Shown: positions 18,792 to 29,069 of the stretch, piece by piece
Layout: each line of letters begins with the position of its first letter
How positions within the stretch are numbered: the first letter of the stretch is position 1
Assembly (NCBI GenBank): GCA_009668205.1
Contig: WJYM01000001.1
Span: forward strand, 744,001-808,000
Reading direction: 5' to 3'
DNA length: 64,000 nucleotides
DNA from: Enterobacteriaceae bacterium RIT691
GTDB lineage: Bacteria > Pseudomonadota > Gammaproteobacteria > Enterobacterales > Enterobacteriaceae
Made by a program: the position numbers and the translations under genes
The notes under the pieces: model-generated
Told to the model about the DNA's origin: nothing
What the model saw: the letters and a program-made list of their open reading frames with translations, nothing else
Database searches by the model: none

Positions 18792-19697
18792 ATGCAATTA
18801 CGTAAACTGGCCACAGCCATGCTGGTGATGGGAATGTCCGCCAGCGTCGTTCACGCCGAGGACGCCCCTGCCGCAGGCAGCACGCTGGATAAAATCGCCA
18901 AAAATGGGGTGATTGTGGTCGGCCACCGTGAATCCTCTGTGCCATTCTCGTACTACGACAACCAGCAGCAGGTCGTGGGTTACTCCCAGGATTACTCCAA
19001 CGCGATCGTTGACGCTATCAAGAAAAAGCTCAACAAACCGGATCTGCAGGTGAAGCTTATCCCGATTACTTCACAGAACCGTATCCCTCTGTTACAGAAC
19101 GGCACCTTCGATTTTGAGTGCGGTTCTACAACCAACAACCTCGAGCGCCAGAAACAGGCAGCCTTCTCTGACACTATCTTCGTCGTCGGCACCCGTCTGC
19201 TGACGCAGAAAGGCGGCGCAATCAAAGACTTCGCTGACCTGAAAGGCAAAGCGGTCGTCGTGACTTCAGGTACAACGTCTGAAGTGCTGCTGCATAAGCT
19301 CAACGACGAGAAGAAAATGGATATGCGCATCATCAGCGCTAAAGACCACGGTGACTCCTTCCGTACGCTGGAAAGCGGTCGCGCAGTGGCCTTTATGATG
19401 GATGATGCCCTGCTGGCGGGTGAACGTGCTAAGGCGAAGAAACCAGACAACTGGGAAATCGTCGGCACGCCGCAGTCTAAAGAAGCCTACGGCTGCATGC
19501 TGCGCAAAGACGATCCGCAGTTCAAGAAGCTGATGGATGACACCATCGCTCAGGCGCAGACCTCTGGCGAAGCGACGAAGTGGTTCGATAAATGGTTCAA
19601 GAACCCAATCCCACCGAAAAACCTGAACATGAACTTTGAACTGTCTGATGACATGAAAGCTCTGTTTAAAGCCCCAACGGATAAAGCGCTCAACTAA
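18792..19697 (+). CDS. gltI: Glutamate/aspartate ABC transporter, periplasmic binding protein
   Basis: Periplasmic solute-binding protein of the GltIJKL importer. Start ATG 18792 lies after AAGGAG and gives 301 residues; the longer upstream frame is not conserved. The signal peptide covers residues 1-23, ending VVHA|ED. The mature protein is an SBP family 3 fold (ASTLDKIAKNGVIVVGHRESS; ESGRAVAFMMDD), with two Cys (FECGS, AYGCML) as in the E. coli protein. Separated from gltJ by 284 bases encoding SroC and its terminator, which lets the binding protein be made in excess over the membrane parts. Confidence 0.96.
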   Translation: MQLRKLATAMLVMGMSASVVHAEDAPAAGSTLDKIAKNGVIVVGHRESSVPFSYYDNQQQVVGYSQDYSNAIVDAIKKKLNKPDLQVKLIPITSQNRIPLLQNGTFDFECGSTTNNLERQKQAAFSDTIFVVGTRLLTQKGGAIKDFADLKGKAVVVTSGTTSEVLLHKLNDEKKMDMRIISAKDHGDSFRTLESGRAVAFMMDDALLAGERAKAKKPDNWEIVGTPQSKEAYGCMLRKDDPQFKKLMDDTIAQAQTSGEATKWFDKWFKNPIPPKNLNMNFELSDDMKALFKAPTDKALN

Positions 19698-19806
19698 TTA
19701 AAACAACGATGGGTGGGTTCGCCTGCCCTCTCGATTGCAAGGAAACACGGACAGACTATATGCGGGCTGGTCGTTCCCCAGCCAACACGAAATAATTTAC
19801 ACAATA

Positions 19807-19969
19807 TCATTCGCGCGGTATCGCGGCGGCAACTGAGTGAATCCCCGGGAGCATACAGGAGTATGTGACCGGGGTGAATGAAGGCAGCCAACAAAGAGAC
19901 AGTGTGAAGGATGACGTGTAAACGGTTCCTTAGCAGTCTTCGAGGGTAGCGCTGCTACCCTTTTTTTTT
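19807..19969 (+). ncRNA. sroC: SroC, small RNA from the gltI-gltJ intergenic region
   Basis: The gltI-gltJ gap is where SroC, an RNA sponge of GcvB, is released from gltIJKL mRNA in E. coli and Salmonella. Here the region contains GGCAGCCAACAAAGAGACAG and ends with the strong hairpin GGGTAGC-GCT-GCTACCC followed by nine T. The 3' end is well defined by this terminator (19944-19969). The 5' end is set by assuming the usual length of about 163 bases and is approximate, because SroC arises by processing. Confidence 0.65.
19944..19969 (+). terminator. Intra-operon terminator between gltI/SroC and gltJ
   Basis: Seven-bp GC-rich stem with a three-base loop and nine T, ending only 12 bases before the gltJ start and just ahead of its GGAG ribosome site. 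It should reduce gltJKL expression and forms the 3' end of SroC. Confidence 0.85.
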
Positions 19970-19981
19970 CGGAGTTCATTT

Positions 19982-20722
19982 ATGTCAATCGACTGGAACT
20001 GGGGTATTTTTTTACAACAGGCCCCGTTCGGCAACACCACCTATCTGGGCTGGCTGTGGAGCGGTTTTCAGGTCACCGTCGCGTTATCGATAACGGCCTG
20101 GATCATTGCGTTTCTTGTCGGCTCGCTGTTCGGCATTCTGCGAACTGTTCCTAACCGCGTCCTTTCCGGCATCGGTACGCTGTACGTTGAGCTGTTCCGT
20201 AACGTCCCACTGATCGTTCAGTTTTTCACCTGGTATCTGGTTATTCCAGAACTGCTGCCGCAAAACATCGGCATGTGGTTTAAGTCGGAACTGGATCCTA
20301 ACATTCAGTTCTTTGTCTCCTCGATGCTCTGCCTGGGTTTGTTTACCGCTGCGCGCGTGTGCGAACAGGTTCGTGCGGCTATCCAGTCGTTACCCCGTGG
20401 GCAAAAGAACGCCGGGCTGGCAATGGGGCTGACGCTGCCACAAACCTACCGCTATGTGCTGCTGCCTAATGCCTACCGCGTGATTGTCCCTCCGATGACC
20501 TCCGAGATGATGAACCTGGTGAAAAACTCGGCCATCGCCTCCACCATCGGTTTGGTCGACATGGCAGCGCAGGCCGGGAAATTACTGGATTACTCGGCGC
20601 ACGCGTGGGAATCCTTTACCGCCATCACCCTTGCCTACGTCTTCATCAACGCCGTGATCATGCTGGCGATGAACCTCGTTGAACGCAAAATTCGCCTGCC
20701 GGGCAATATGGGAGGCAAATAA
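19982..20722 (+). CDS. gltJ: Glutamate/aspartate ABC transporter permease GltJ
   Basis: Inner-membrane permease subunit of the polar amino acid ABC importer family. 246 residues with about five hydrophobic helices, and the EAA loop [20 protein letters not shown] at about 152-171 that contacts the ATPase GltL. The stop overlaps the gltK start by one base (TAATG). Follows the SroC terminator. Confidence 0.95.
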   Translation: MSIDWNWGIFLQQAPFGNTTYLGWLWSGFQVTVALSITAWIIAFLVGSLFGILRTVPNRVLSGIGTLYVELFRNVPLIVQFFTWYLVIPELLPQNIGMWFKSELDPNIQFFVSSMLCLGLFTAARVCEQVRAAIQSLPRGQKNAGLAMGLTLPQTYRYVLLPNAYRVIVPPMTSEMMNLVKNSAIASTIGLVDMAAQAGKLLDYSAHAWESFTAITLAYVFINAVIMLAMNLVERKIRLPGNMGGK

Positions 20723-21399
20723 TGTACGATTTTGACTGGAGTTCCATTGGCCCGTCCATGCCGTATTTGCTGGCGGGTCTGGTTATCACCCTGAAGATTA
20801 CCGTGACCGCCGTGGTTATCGGCATTGTCTGGGGGACGCTGTTGGCCGTCATGCGCCTCTCAAGCTTCAAACCAATTGCCTGGTTTGCCACCGCGTATGT
20901 GAACGTCTTCCGCTCTATTCCGCTGGTGATGGTGCTGCTGTGGTTCTATCTGATTGTGCCTGGCTTCCTGCAAAACGTGTTGGGGCTCTCGCCGAAGACC
21001 GATATTCGTCTGGTCTCCGCAATGGTAGCTTTCTCGATGTTTGAAGCGGCGTACTATTCAGAAATTATCCGCGCAGGGATTCAGAGCATTTCTCGTGGTC
21101 AGGGCAATGCGGCGCTGGCGCTGGGCATGACGCACTGGCAGTCGATGAAGCTCATCATTCTGCCGCAGGCTTTCCGTGCGATGGTACCGCTGCTGCTCAC
21201 CCAGGGGATCGTTCTGTTCCAGGATACATCATTAGTGTATGTCCTGAGCCTTGCAGACTTCTTCCGTACCGCGTCCACCATTGGCGAGCGCGACGGAACT
21301 CAGGTTGAGATGATCCTGTTTGCCGGGGCCGTCTATTTTGTTATCAGTTTAAGCGCTTCGCTGTTGGTCACCTATTTGAAGAGAAGGACCGTGTCATGA
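20722..21399 (+). CDS. gltK: Glutamate/aspartate ABC transporter permease GltK
   Basis: Second permease subunit, partner of GltJ. 225 residues with HisM-type topology; EAA loop [20 protein letters not shown] at about 132-151. It overlaps gltJ by one base and gltL by four (ATGA), which indicates tight translational coupling within the operon. Confidence 0.95.
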   Translation: MYDFDWSSIGPSMPYLLAGLVITLKITVTAVVIGIVWGTLLAVMRLSSFKPIAWFATAYVNVFRSIPLVMVLLWFYLIVPGFLQNVLGLSPKTDIRLVSAMVAFSMFEAAYYSEIIRAGIQSISRGQGNAALALGMTHWQSMKLIILPQAFRAMVPLLLTQGIVLFQDTSLVYVLSLADFFRTASTIGERDGTQVEMILFAGAVYFVISLSASLLVTYLKRRTVS

Positions 21400-22121
21400 T
21401 TTCACTCAAGAATGTTTCAAAATGGTATGGCCACTTTCAGGTGCTGACCGACTGCTCCACCAGCGTAAAAAAAGGCGAAGTGGTGGTGGTATGCGGCCCG
21501 TCCGGTTCGGGTAAATCGACGCTTATCAAAACCGTTAATGGCCTGGAGCCGGTGCAGCAGGGCGAAATCCTGGTCAACGGCACCAAAGTGAACGACAAGA
21601 AAACGGATCTGGCGAAACTGCGCTCCAACGTCGGCATGGTCTTCCAGCACTTCGAGCTGTTTCCTCATTTGTCGATTGTCGAAAACCTGACGCTGGCGCA
21701 GGTCAAAGTGCTTAAGCGTGATAAGGCCGCGGCGCGTGCGAAGGGCTTAAAGCTGCTGGAACGCGTGGGGCTCTCTGCGCATGCGGATAAATTCCCGGCG
21801 CAGCTTTCCGGTGGTCAGCAACAGCGTGTCGCGATTGCCCGTGCGCTGTGTATGGATCCTGTCGCAATGCTGTTTGACGAACCCACCTCCGCGCTCGATC
21901 CTGAGATGATCAACGAAGTGCTGGACGTCATGGTAGAACTGGCGCACGAAGGGATGACGATGATGGTGGTCACCCACGAAATGGGCTTTGCCCGTAAAGT
22001 GGCGAACCGCGTTATCTTTATGGATGAAGGCAAGATTGTGGAAGACTCCGACAAAGACGATTTCTTCAATAATCCGCAGTCTGAGCGGGCGAAGGATTTC
22101 CTGGCGAAGATTTTGCACTAA
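21396..22121 (+). CDS. gltL: Glutamate/aspartate ABC transporter ATPase
   Basis: Cytoplasmic ATP-binding subunit that drives uptake. 241 residues: Walker [10 protein letters not shown] at about 34-42, Q-loop in [10 protein letters not shown], signature [15 protein letters not shown] at about 137-151, Walker [12 protein letters not shown] at about 158-168, H-loop VVTHEMGFA. All motifs intact. Last gene of gltIJKL; the 94-bp tandem hairpin repeats start 27 bases after it. Confidence 0.96.
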   Translation: MISLKNVSKWYGHFQVLTDCSTSVKKGEVVVVCGPSGSGKSTLIKTVNGLEPVQQGEILVNGTKVNDKKTDLAKLRSNVGMVFQHFELFPHLSIVENLTLAQVKVLKRDKAAARAKGLKLLERVGLSAHADKFPAQLSGGQQQRVAIARALCMDPVAMLFDEPTSALDPEMINEVLDVMVELAHEGMTMMVVTHEMGFARKVANRVIFMDEGKIVEDSDKDDFFNNPQSERAKDFLAKILH

Positions 22122-22148
22122 AAGGATGCCGGGCCTACGACAATCCTC

Positions 22149-22391
22149 TGCGGCCTGATGCCCTCACCCCAACCCTCTCCCACAGGGCGAGGGAGCAAAC
22201 ACTAAAAACCTTCTCCAAAGAGAAGGTTTTGCTTTTACCTTGTGCGGCCTGATGCCCTCACCCCGGCCCTCTCCCACGGGGAGAGGGAGCAAACACTAAA
22301 AACCTTCTCCTAAGAGAAGGTTTTGCTTTTACCTTGTGCGGCCTGATGCCCTCACCCCAGCCCTCTCCCACGGGGAGAGGGAGCAAAAACT
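22149..22391. repeat. Tandem 94-bp hairpin repeat, two full copies and a partial third
   Basis: Units start at 22149, 22243 and 22337 with TGCGGCCTGATGCCCTCACC; the period is exactly 94. Each full unit holds two palindromes. The first is CCCTCTCCC-ACGG-GGAGAGGG (or a close variant). The second is AACCTTCTCC-NNAG-AGAAGGTTTT and looks like a terminator because of its T-run. The third unit ends after the first palindrome. The array follows gltL and may end gltIJKL transcription. A small REP-like fragment, GATGCCGGGCCTACGAC, lies just before it. Confidence 0.9.
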
Positions 22392-22420
22392 AGCCCCTCC
22401 TTACTGGAGGGGCGCATTTA

Positions 22421-22903
22421 TCACGGCTCAAACGCCTTACGCTGAAACTGGTCATGTCCGCATTTTGGGCATAAAGGCAGCACCACCGGTGAATACACCG
22501 GCAGATGAAAATGGCATTTCTCACACACCAGATTCCCCAGACCCACCACTTCGCCGCTGTGATAAACGCCGTGATGATTTAAGTCCTGAAACACTTCGCG
22601 CCATTCCAGCTGCGTTTTATCGGTAATGTCCGCCAGCTCCTGCCAGAGGCTCTCTTTAATGACACGTAAAAAGACGCTGTCTTTTAGCTCATCCTGGCTT
22701 TCGCTATAGCTCACCGCGAACTCTTCCAGATCGCGGCGCACTGCCCGGGTCAACTCTTCAATTTCAGTTCGGGTTAACTCCCCGGTCTGGCTGACGCTGG
22801 CGCGAGCCTGCTCAACCAACGCGTCAATGTCACGCTCGCCATTGCGCAGACGCTCCGAGAGTGACGTAACCAGTTCACGATAATATCGAGCAACCTTGTT
22901 CAT
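22421..22903 (-). CDS. ybeL: Zinc-ribbon-containing protein YbeL
   Basis: Conserved enterobacterial protein of unknown biochemical function. 160 residues: a helical, charged N-terminal two thirds (RYYRELVTSLSERLRNGERD; TRTEIEELTRAVRRDLEEF), probably coiled coil, and a C-terminal zinc ribbon with paired CxxC at about 127-130 (CEKCHFHLP) and 144-147 (CPKCGHD). Both pairs are intact. Convergent with gltL and divergent from leuS, as in E. coli. Confidence 0.93.
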   Translation of the reverse strand: MNKVARYYRELVTSLSERLRNGERDIDALVEQARASVSQTGELTRTEIEELTRAVRRDLEEFAVSYSESQDELKDSVFLRVIKESLWQELADITDKTQLEWREVFQDLNHHGVYHSGEVVGLGNLVCEKCHFHLPVYSPVVLPLCPKCGHDQFQRKAFEP

Positions 22904-23117
22904 TGTTTCATCTCCTGGGGGGTTAACGTCCTCTAATAGTAGACCTTATTTGTTCCGCGCTTTGTCAACCTGGGCACAGAGTCGGTAAATAAACGCCCAT
23001 AGCGTATGTCTTAAAGGCTGTTTTGACGTGCGCGTTTGGGCTATGCTATGCGGATCTGTTTGACCACATCCATTGGCTACGTTTGTAGCTGTATTGAACA
23101 CAGGACCACTGGCTGCC

Positions 23118-25700
23118 ATGCAAGAGCAATACCGCCCGGAAGAGATAGAATCGAAAGTCCAGCAACACTGGGACGAGAAGCGCACATTTGAAGTGACTGA
23201 AGACAACAGCAAAGAGAAATACTATTGCCTGTCGATGCTCCCCTATCCTTCTGGCCGACTACACATGGGCCACGTGCGTAACTACACCATCGGCGATGTG
23301 ATTGCCCGTTACCAGCGTATGCTGGGTAAAAACGTGCTGCAGCCGATTGGCTGGGATGCTTTCGGCCTGCCGGCTGAAGGTGCCGCGGTGAAAAACAACA
23401 CTGCGCCAGCGCCATGGACGTATGACAACATCGCCTACATGAAAAACCAGCTGAAAATGCTGGGCTTCGGTTATGACTGGAGCCGCGAGCTGGCGACCTG
23501 TACCCCGGAATACTACCGCTGGGAACAGAAGTTCTTTACCGAGCTGTATAAAAAAGGCCTCGTTTACAAGAAAACCTCTGCGGTTAACTGGTGCCCGAAC
23601 GATCTGACCGTTCTCGCTAACGAACAGGTTATCGATGGCTGCTGCTGGCGTTGTGACACCAAAGTTGAGCGTAAAGAGATCCCACAGTGGTTTATCAAAA
23701 TCACTGCTTACGCCGATGAACTGCTGAGCGATCTGGATAAACTGGATCACTGGCCGGACACCGTGAAGACCATGCAGCGCAACTGGATCGGTCGCTCTGA
23801 AGGCGTGGAGATCACCTTCAACGTTGAGAACGACGACCAAACGCTGACCGTGTACACCACGCGTCCAGACACCTTTATGGGTGCCACCTACCTGGCCGTT
23901 GCCGCGGGTCACCCTCTGGCACAGCAGGCTGCGGTGAACAACCCGGCTCTGGCGGCGTTTGTTGACGAATGCCGCAATACCAAAGTCGCTGAAGCTGACA
24001 TGGCGACGATGGAGAAAAAAGGCGTTGATACCGGCTTTAAAGCGATTCATCCGCTGACCGGCGAAGCCATCCCGGTATGGGCAGCAAACTTTGTCCTGAT
24101 GGAATATGGCACAGGTGCGGTGATGGCCGTTCCGGGTCACGATCAGCGCGACTACGAGTTTGCCACCAAATACGGTTTAACCATTAAGCCAGTTATTCTT
24201 GCCGCTGACGGTTCCGAACCGGATCTCTCCCAGCAAGCGCTGACCGAAAAAGGCACGCTGTTCAATTCCGGCGAGTTCAATGGCCTGAGCTTTGAAGCGG
24301 GCTTCAACGCTATCGCTGACAAACTGGCCGCGCTTGGCGTCGGTGAGCGTAAAATTAACTTCCGTCTGCGCGACTGGGGCGTATCCCGTCAGCGTTACTG
24401 GGGTGCCCCAATCCCAATGGTGACCCTGGAAGACGGCACCGTGCTGCCAACGCCAGAAGATCAGCTGCCGGTTATCCTGCCGGAAGACGTCGTCATGGAT
24501 GGCATCACCAGCCCAATCAAAGCCGATCCTGAGTGGGCAAAAACCACCGTCAACGGTCAGCCTGCGCTGCGTGAAACCGATACCTTCGACACCTTTATGG
24601 AGTCCTCCTGGTACTACGCACGCTACACCTGCCCGGACTATCAGGAAGGCATGCTGGATTCCGACGCAGCGAACTACTGGCTGCCGGTGGATATCTACAT
24701 TGGCGGTATCGAACACGCCATTATGCACCTGCTCTATTTCCGCTTCTTCCACAAGCTGATGCGCGATGCGGGCATGGTGAACTCTGATGAGCCAGCGAAA
24801 CAGCTGCTGTGTCAGGGCATGGTACTTGCGGATGCGTTCTACTACGTTGGCGTAAACGGCGAGCGTAACTGGGTTTCACCGGTTGACGCGATTGTTGAGC
24901 GCGACGAAAAAGGCCGTATCGTGAAGGCGAAAGACGCCGAAGGTCATGAACTGGTTTATACCGGCATGAGCAAGATGTCCAAGTCCAAGAACAACGGCAT
25001 CGACCCTCAGGTCATGGTTGAACGCTACGGTGCCGACACCGTTCGTCTGTTTATGATGTTTGCGTCTCCGGCTGATATGACCCTCGAATGGCAGGAATCT
25101 GGCGTTGAAGGGGCTAACCGCTTCCTGAAACGTGTCTGGAAACTGGTCTACGAACATACTTCAGCGGGTCCGGTCGCCGCACTGAATGCGGAAGCGCTGA
25201 ACGAAGATCAGCAGGCGCTGCGTCGTGACGTACATAAAACTATCGCCAAAGTGACCGATGATATCGGCCGCCGTCAGACCTTCAACACCGCCATTGCGGC
25301 AATCATGGAGCTGATGAACAAGCTGGCGAAAGCCCCTACACAGAGCGAGCAGGATCGCGCCCTGATGCAGGAAGCGCTGCTGTCAGTGGTTCGCATGCTG
25401 AACCCGTTCACCCCACACGTAAGCTTCACGCTGTGGCAGACGCTGGGTGGCGAAGGTGATGTGGACAACGCACCGTGGCCGGTTGCCGATGAGAAAGCGA
25501 TGGTAGAAAACTCCACGCTGGTTGTGGTACAGGTTAACGGTAAAGTCCGCGGTAAAATCACAGTGCCAGTGGATGCGACTGAAGAGCAAGTTCGTGAGCG
25601 CGCAGGCCAGGAACATCTGGTTGCGAAATATCTGGAAGGCGTTACCGTGCGTAAAGTGATTTACGTACCGGGCAAACTGCTCAATCTGGTCGTTGGCTAA
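23118..25700 (+). CDS. leuS: Leucyl-tRNA synthetase
   Basis: Class I synthetase that charges tRNA-Leu, including leuW in this window. 860 residues from ATG 23118 ([15 protein letters not shown]), equal to E. coli; an upstream in-frame start at 23073 would add a non-conserved 15-residue extension. HIGH motif LHMGHVRNY at about 42-50; the CP1 editing domain at about 225-415 contains [13 protein letters not shown] appears as [11 protein letters not shown] at about 616-626. The stop is 14 bases before lptE, so it likely heads leuS-lptE-holA-nadD. Confidence 0.97.
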   Translation: MQEQYRPEEIESKVQQHWDEKRTFEVTEDNSKEKYYCLSMLPYPSGRLHMGHVRNYTIGDVIARYQRMLGKNVLQPIGWDAFGLPAEGAAVKNNTAPAPWTYDNIAYMKNQLKMLGFGYDWSRELATCTPEYYRWEQKFFTELYKKGLVYKKTSAVNWCPNDLTVLANEQVIDGCCWRCDTKVERKEIPQWFIKITAYADELLSDLDKLDHWPDTVKTMQRNWIGRSEGVEITFNVENDDQTLTVYTTRPDTFMGATYLAVAAGHPLAQQAAVNNPALAAFVDECRNTKVAEADMATMEKKGVDTGFKAIHPLTGEAIPVWAANFVLMEYGTGAVMAVPGHDQRDYEFATKYGLTIKPVILAADGSEPDLSQQALTEKGTLFNSGEFNGLSFEAGFNAIADKLAALGVGERKINFRLRDWGVSRQRYWGAPIPMVTLEDGTVLPTPEDQLPVILPEDVVMDGITSPIKADPEWAKTTVNGQPALRETDTFDTFMESSWYYARYTCPDYQEGMLDSDAANYWLPVDIYIGGIEHAIMHLLYFRFFHKLMRDAGMVNSDEPAKQLLCQGMVLADAFYYVGVNGERNWVSPVDAIVERDEKGRIVKAKDAEGHELVYTGMSKMSKSKNNGIDPQVMVERYGADTVRLFMMFASPADMTLEWQESGVEGANRFLKRVWKLVYEHTSAGPVAALNAEALNEDQQALRRDVHKTIAKVTDDIGRRQTFNTAIAAIMELMNKLAKAPTQSEQDRALMQEALLSVVRMLNPFTPHVSFTLWQTLGGEGDVDNAPWPVADEKAMVENSTLVVVQVNGKVRGKITVPVDATEEQVRERAGQEHLVAKYLEGVTVRKVIYVPGKLLNLVVG

Positions 25701-25714
25701 GCGCGGGAGGAAGC

Positions 25715-26308
25715 GTGCGATTTCTGACAACGTTATTGGTATCTCTTGCGGTGCTTGTCACCGCAGGTTGTGGCTGGCATCTGCGTAGTACCACGCAGGT
25801 GCCAGACAACATGAAGAAGATGATCTTTATTTCTGGCGATCCTAACGGTCCGCTCAGTCGTGCGGTGCGTAGCCAGTTACGCCTGAACGGTATTGAAATT
25901 GTCGAAGGCAGCTCGCTGCGTAAAGACATTCCAACGTTCACGCTGGGTGGCGCGCCTATCAGTAAAGATACGGCGTCCGTGTTCCAGAATGGTCAGACGG
26001 CGGAATACCAGATGGTCATGACGGCCACGGCAACCGTGCTGATCCCAGGTCACGACATCTATCCGATCAGCACCAAGGTGTATCGTTCGTTCTTCGATAA
26101 CCCGCAGCAGGCGCTGGCGAAAGATGCCGAAGAAGGCATGATCATTCAGGAGATGTACGACAAGGCCGCTCAGCAGCTGATCCGCAAACTTCCAAGCGTG
26201 AAGGTCGCGGATGCGCAGGCGAGCCAGGATGACGAGTCCGCGGAAACGGCGAAACCGTCGTCTACTGCACCGGCTTCGACTCGCACCTCCACCACTCTGG
26301 GTAACTGA
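25715..26308 (+). CDS. lptE: LPS assembly lipoprotein LptE (RlpB)
   Basis: Outer-membrane lipoprotein that plugs LptD for LPS insertion. It starts with GTG after GGGAGGAA. The lipobox LVTAGC places the acylated Cys at residue 19. 197 residues against 193 in E. coli, with a low-complexity Ser/Thr/Ala C-terminus ([16 protein letters not shown]). The TGA stop overlaps the holA start (TGATG). As a triacylated lipoprotein it depends on Lnt, encoded upstream. Confidence 0.95.
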   Translation: MRFLTTLLVSLAVLVTAGCGWHLRSTTQVPDNMKKMIFISGDPNGPLSRAVRSQLRLNGIEIVEGSSLRKDIPTFTLGGAPISKDTASVFQNGQTAEYQMVMTATATVLIPGHDIYPISTKVYRSFFDNPQQALAKDAEEGMIIQEMYDKAAQQLIRKLPSVKVADAQASQDDESAETAKPSSTAPASTRTSTTLGN

Positions 26309-27339
26309 TGATTCGGTTGTACCCAGAACAACTCCGCGCGCAGCTCTCTGAAGGGCTGCGCGCGGCGTATTTACTCCTCGGTAATGACCCTCTTCTGCTT
26401 CAGGAAAGCCAGGACGCTATCCGCGCCGTGGCCTCGAACCAGGGCTTTGATGAACATCATTCCGTGACGCTGGATGCCAGCACGGACTGGAACGCCCTGT
26501 TTTCCCTGAGTCAGGAGCGAAGTCTGTTTGCCAGCCGGCAAACCCTGATGTTGATCCTGCCGGAAAACGGCCCGAACGTCGCCATTAACGAACAGCTCAA
26601 GGCCTTGATGGCCCTGCTTCACGACGATCTGCTGCTGATCGTCCGCGGCAATAAGCTCACTAAAGCGCAGGAAAATGCGGCCTGGTTTGGCGCGATTTCT
26701 GAACGCGCCGTGCAGGTGGCATGCCAGACGCCGGAGCAGGCTCAGCTTCCACGCTGGTTGGCGGCCAGAGCCAAACAGCACAATATCCAGATCGACGAAG
26801 CGGCAAGTCAGCTGCTGTGTTATTGCTACGAAGGCAACCTGCTGGCACTGGCACAGGCGCTGGAACGCCTGTCGCTGCTGTGGCCAGACGGTAAGCTCAC
26901 GTTGCCTCGCGTCGAACAAGCCGTGAATGACGCCGCGCACTTTACGCCTTTCCATTGGCTCGATGCGCTACTGGCTGGCAAAAGCAAACGCGCGCTGCAT
27001 ATCCTGCAACAGCTGCGGCAGGAAGGTAGCGAACCCGTCATTTTGCTACGTACGGTGCAACGCGAACTGTTGCTGCTGGTCAACATGAAACGTCAGTCCA
27101 CGACGACGCCACTCCGTACGCTGTTTGATAAGCATCGCGTCTGGCAGAATCGTCGTCCTCTGTTTACCGAAGCGCTCAATCGCCTGAGTGCCGAACAGCT
27201 GCGCCACGCCGTTTCACTGCTGGCTCGCACCGAGCTCACGCTGAAGCAGGATTACGGGCAGTCAGTCTGGGACGACCTCGACGGACTTTCGCTGCTGCTG
27301 TGCCATAAAAATCTGCCCGATGTGTTTTTCGAAGGATGA
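26308..27339 (+). CDS. holA: DNA polymerase III delta subunit
   Basis: Subunit of the clamp loader that opens the beta sliding clamp. 343 residues, as in E. coli. An N-terminal AAA+-like fold without a functional P-loop ([19 protein letters not shown]) is followed by a C-terminal helical collar domain. Overlaps lptE by one base and lies one base before nadD, so it is translated from the leuS operon. Confidence 0.96.
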   Translation: MIRLYPEQLRAQLSEGLRAAYLLLGNDPLLLQESQDAIRAVASNQGFDEHHSVTLDASTDWNALFSLSQERSLFASRQTLMLILPENGPNVAINEQLKALMALLHDDLLLIVRGNKLTKAQENAAWFGAISERAVQVACQTPEQAQLPRWLAARAKQHNIQIDEAASQLLCYCYEGNLLALAQALERLSLLWPDGKLTLPRVEQAVNDAAHFTPFHWLDALLAGKSKRALHILQQLRQEGSEPVILLRTVQRELLLLVNMKRQSTTTPLRTLFDKHRVWQNRRPLFTEALNRLSAEQLRHAVSLLARTELTLKQDYGQSVWDDLDGLSLLLCHKNLPDVFFEG

Positions 27340-27340
27340 T

Positions 27341-27985
27341 ATGACAGCGTTAAAGGCGATGTATGGCGGTACTTTTGATCCCGTACACTATGGTCATTTA
27401 AAGCCGGTAGAGATTCTGGCGAATTTGATTGGCCTGTCACGAGTGATCATTATGCCAAACAATGTACCGCCACATCGGCCGCAGCCAGAAGCCACCAGCG
27501 CGCAACGCAAAGCGATGCTGGAACTTGCCATCGCGGATAAGCCCTTATTTGAGCTGGATGAGCGAGAGCTGCAAAGAGATACCCCTTCATACACCTCTGA
27601 AACCCTCAAAGCATGGCGCAGTGAACAAGGGCCGACCCAACCTCTGGCTTTTATTATCGGCCAGGACTCCCTGCTGAATTTCCCCTCATGGCACGATTAC
27701 GAAAGTATCCTTGAGAATGCGCATTTATTGGTCTGTCGTCGCCCTGGCTATCCGATGACCATGAAAGAAGAAGCGCATCAGCAATGGCTCGAACGTCATC
27801 TGACCCACAATGCCGACGATTTGCACTGTGCCCCGGCAGGAAAAATCTATCTGGCCGAAACCCCCTGGTTCAACATTTCCGCCACCCTCATCCGTGAACG
27901 CCTGCAAAAGGGGGGATCCTGTGACGAGATGTTACCTGCCTCCGTGCTGGCGTATATTCATGCCCAGGGTCTGTACCGCTCGTAA
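27341..27985 (+). CDS. nadD: Nicotinate-mononucleotide adenylyltransferase
   Basis: Adenylates nicotinate mononucleotide to deamido-NAD in NAD synthesis. 214 residues from ATG 27341, after GAAGGATG; the in-frame codon at 27320 lies inside holA and is not needed. Nucleotidyltransferase motif [11 protein letters not shown] at about residues 10-20, and the second signature [10 protein letters not shown] at about 180-189. In E. coli cobC follows; here there is none. Confidence 0.96.
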   Translation: MTALKAMYGGTFDPVHYGHLKPVEILANLIGLSRVIIMPNNVPPHRPQPEATSAQRKAMLELAIADKPLFELDERELQRDTPSYTSETLKAWRSEQGPTQPLAFIIGQDSLLNFPSWHDYESILENAHLLVCRRPGYPMTMKEEAHQQWLERHLTHNADDLHCAPAGKIYLAETPWFNISATLIRERLQKGGSCDEMLPASVLAYIHAQGLYRS

Positions 27986-28241
27986 TTTCTGCGAATTGTC
28001 CCTTTTCCTCTTCAACACCCAGTCAGACCATTGACACACCCGGCAAGGCTGCTATTCTCCGCAGCCAGACTTCTCCCCCCACACTGATTGACAGAAATTG
28101 TTTTACAAAAATGGCGGTGCAATCAGAGCCATTGGGTGGGATGATAGCCCGCCGGTGCCATCCGGCCGGTGACATTTGTCCCGATTTCATCCTGGAATCA
28201 GGTATACTGACGGGCTGTTCATATTGTTAATCTTCACCTGA

Positions 28242-28571
<330 letters not shown>

Positions 28572-28574
28572 TGC

Positions 28575-29042
28575 GTGAAGTTGCAGCTCATTGCCGTAGG
28601 GACCAAAATGCCGGACTGGGTACAGACCGGATTCACTGAGTACCTGCGCCGTTTTCCTAAGGACATGCCCTTCGAGCTGGTAGAAATTCCTGCCGGGAAA
28701 CGCGGTAAAAATGCGGATATCAAACGTATTCTTGAAAAAGAAGGCGAACTGATGCTGGCGGCCGCCGGCAAAAATCGCATTGTGACGCTGGATATTCCAG
28801 GTCGCCCTTGGGATACCCCGCAGTTAGCCATTGAGTTGGAACGCTGGAAGCAGGATGGCCGCGATGTCAGCCTGCTTATCGGCGGCCCGGAGGGGTTATC
28901 TCCTGCCTGTAAAGCTGCCGCTGAGCAAAGTTGGTCCCTCTCCGCGCTGACGCTTCCTCACCCACTGGTGCGGGTGTTAGTGGCTGAAAGCCTTTATCGG
29001 GCGTGGAGCATTACCACCAACCACCCTTACCACCGTGAGTAA
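28575..29042 (+). CDS. rlmH: 23S rRNA pseudouridine1915 N3-methyltransferase
   Basis: SPOUT-class methyltransferase acting on 70S ribosomes. 155 residues, with the knot motif [11 protein letters not shown] at about 102-112 and the C-terminal [16 protein letters not shown]. It starts with GTG, 3 bases after the rsfS stop; a ribosome site is poorly visible, so coupling to rsfS translation is likely. Confidence 0.95.
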   Translation: MKLQLIAVGTKMPDWVQTGFTEYLRRFPKDMPFELVEIPAGKRGKNADIKRILEKEGELMLAAAGKNRIVTLDIPGRPWDTPQLAIELERWKQDGRDVSLLIGGPEGLSPACKAAAEQSWSLSALTLPHPLVRVLVAESLYRAWSITTNHPYHRE

Positions 29043-29069
29043 TGATGACCAGGTTAGATTAAGCAGCGG

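Noticed and set aside
22336-22626. 96-codon plus-strand frame over the 94-bp repeat and the ybeL 3' end
   Set aside because: Starts within the repeat and runs antisense into ybeL; no coding signature.
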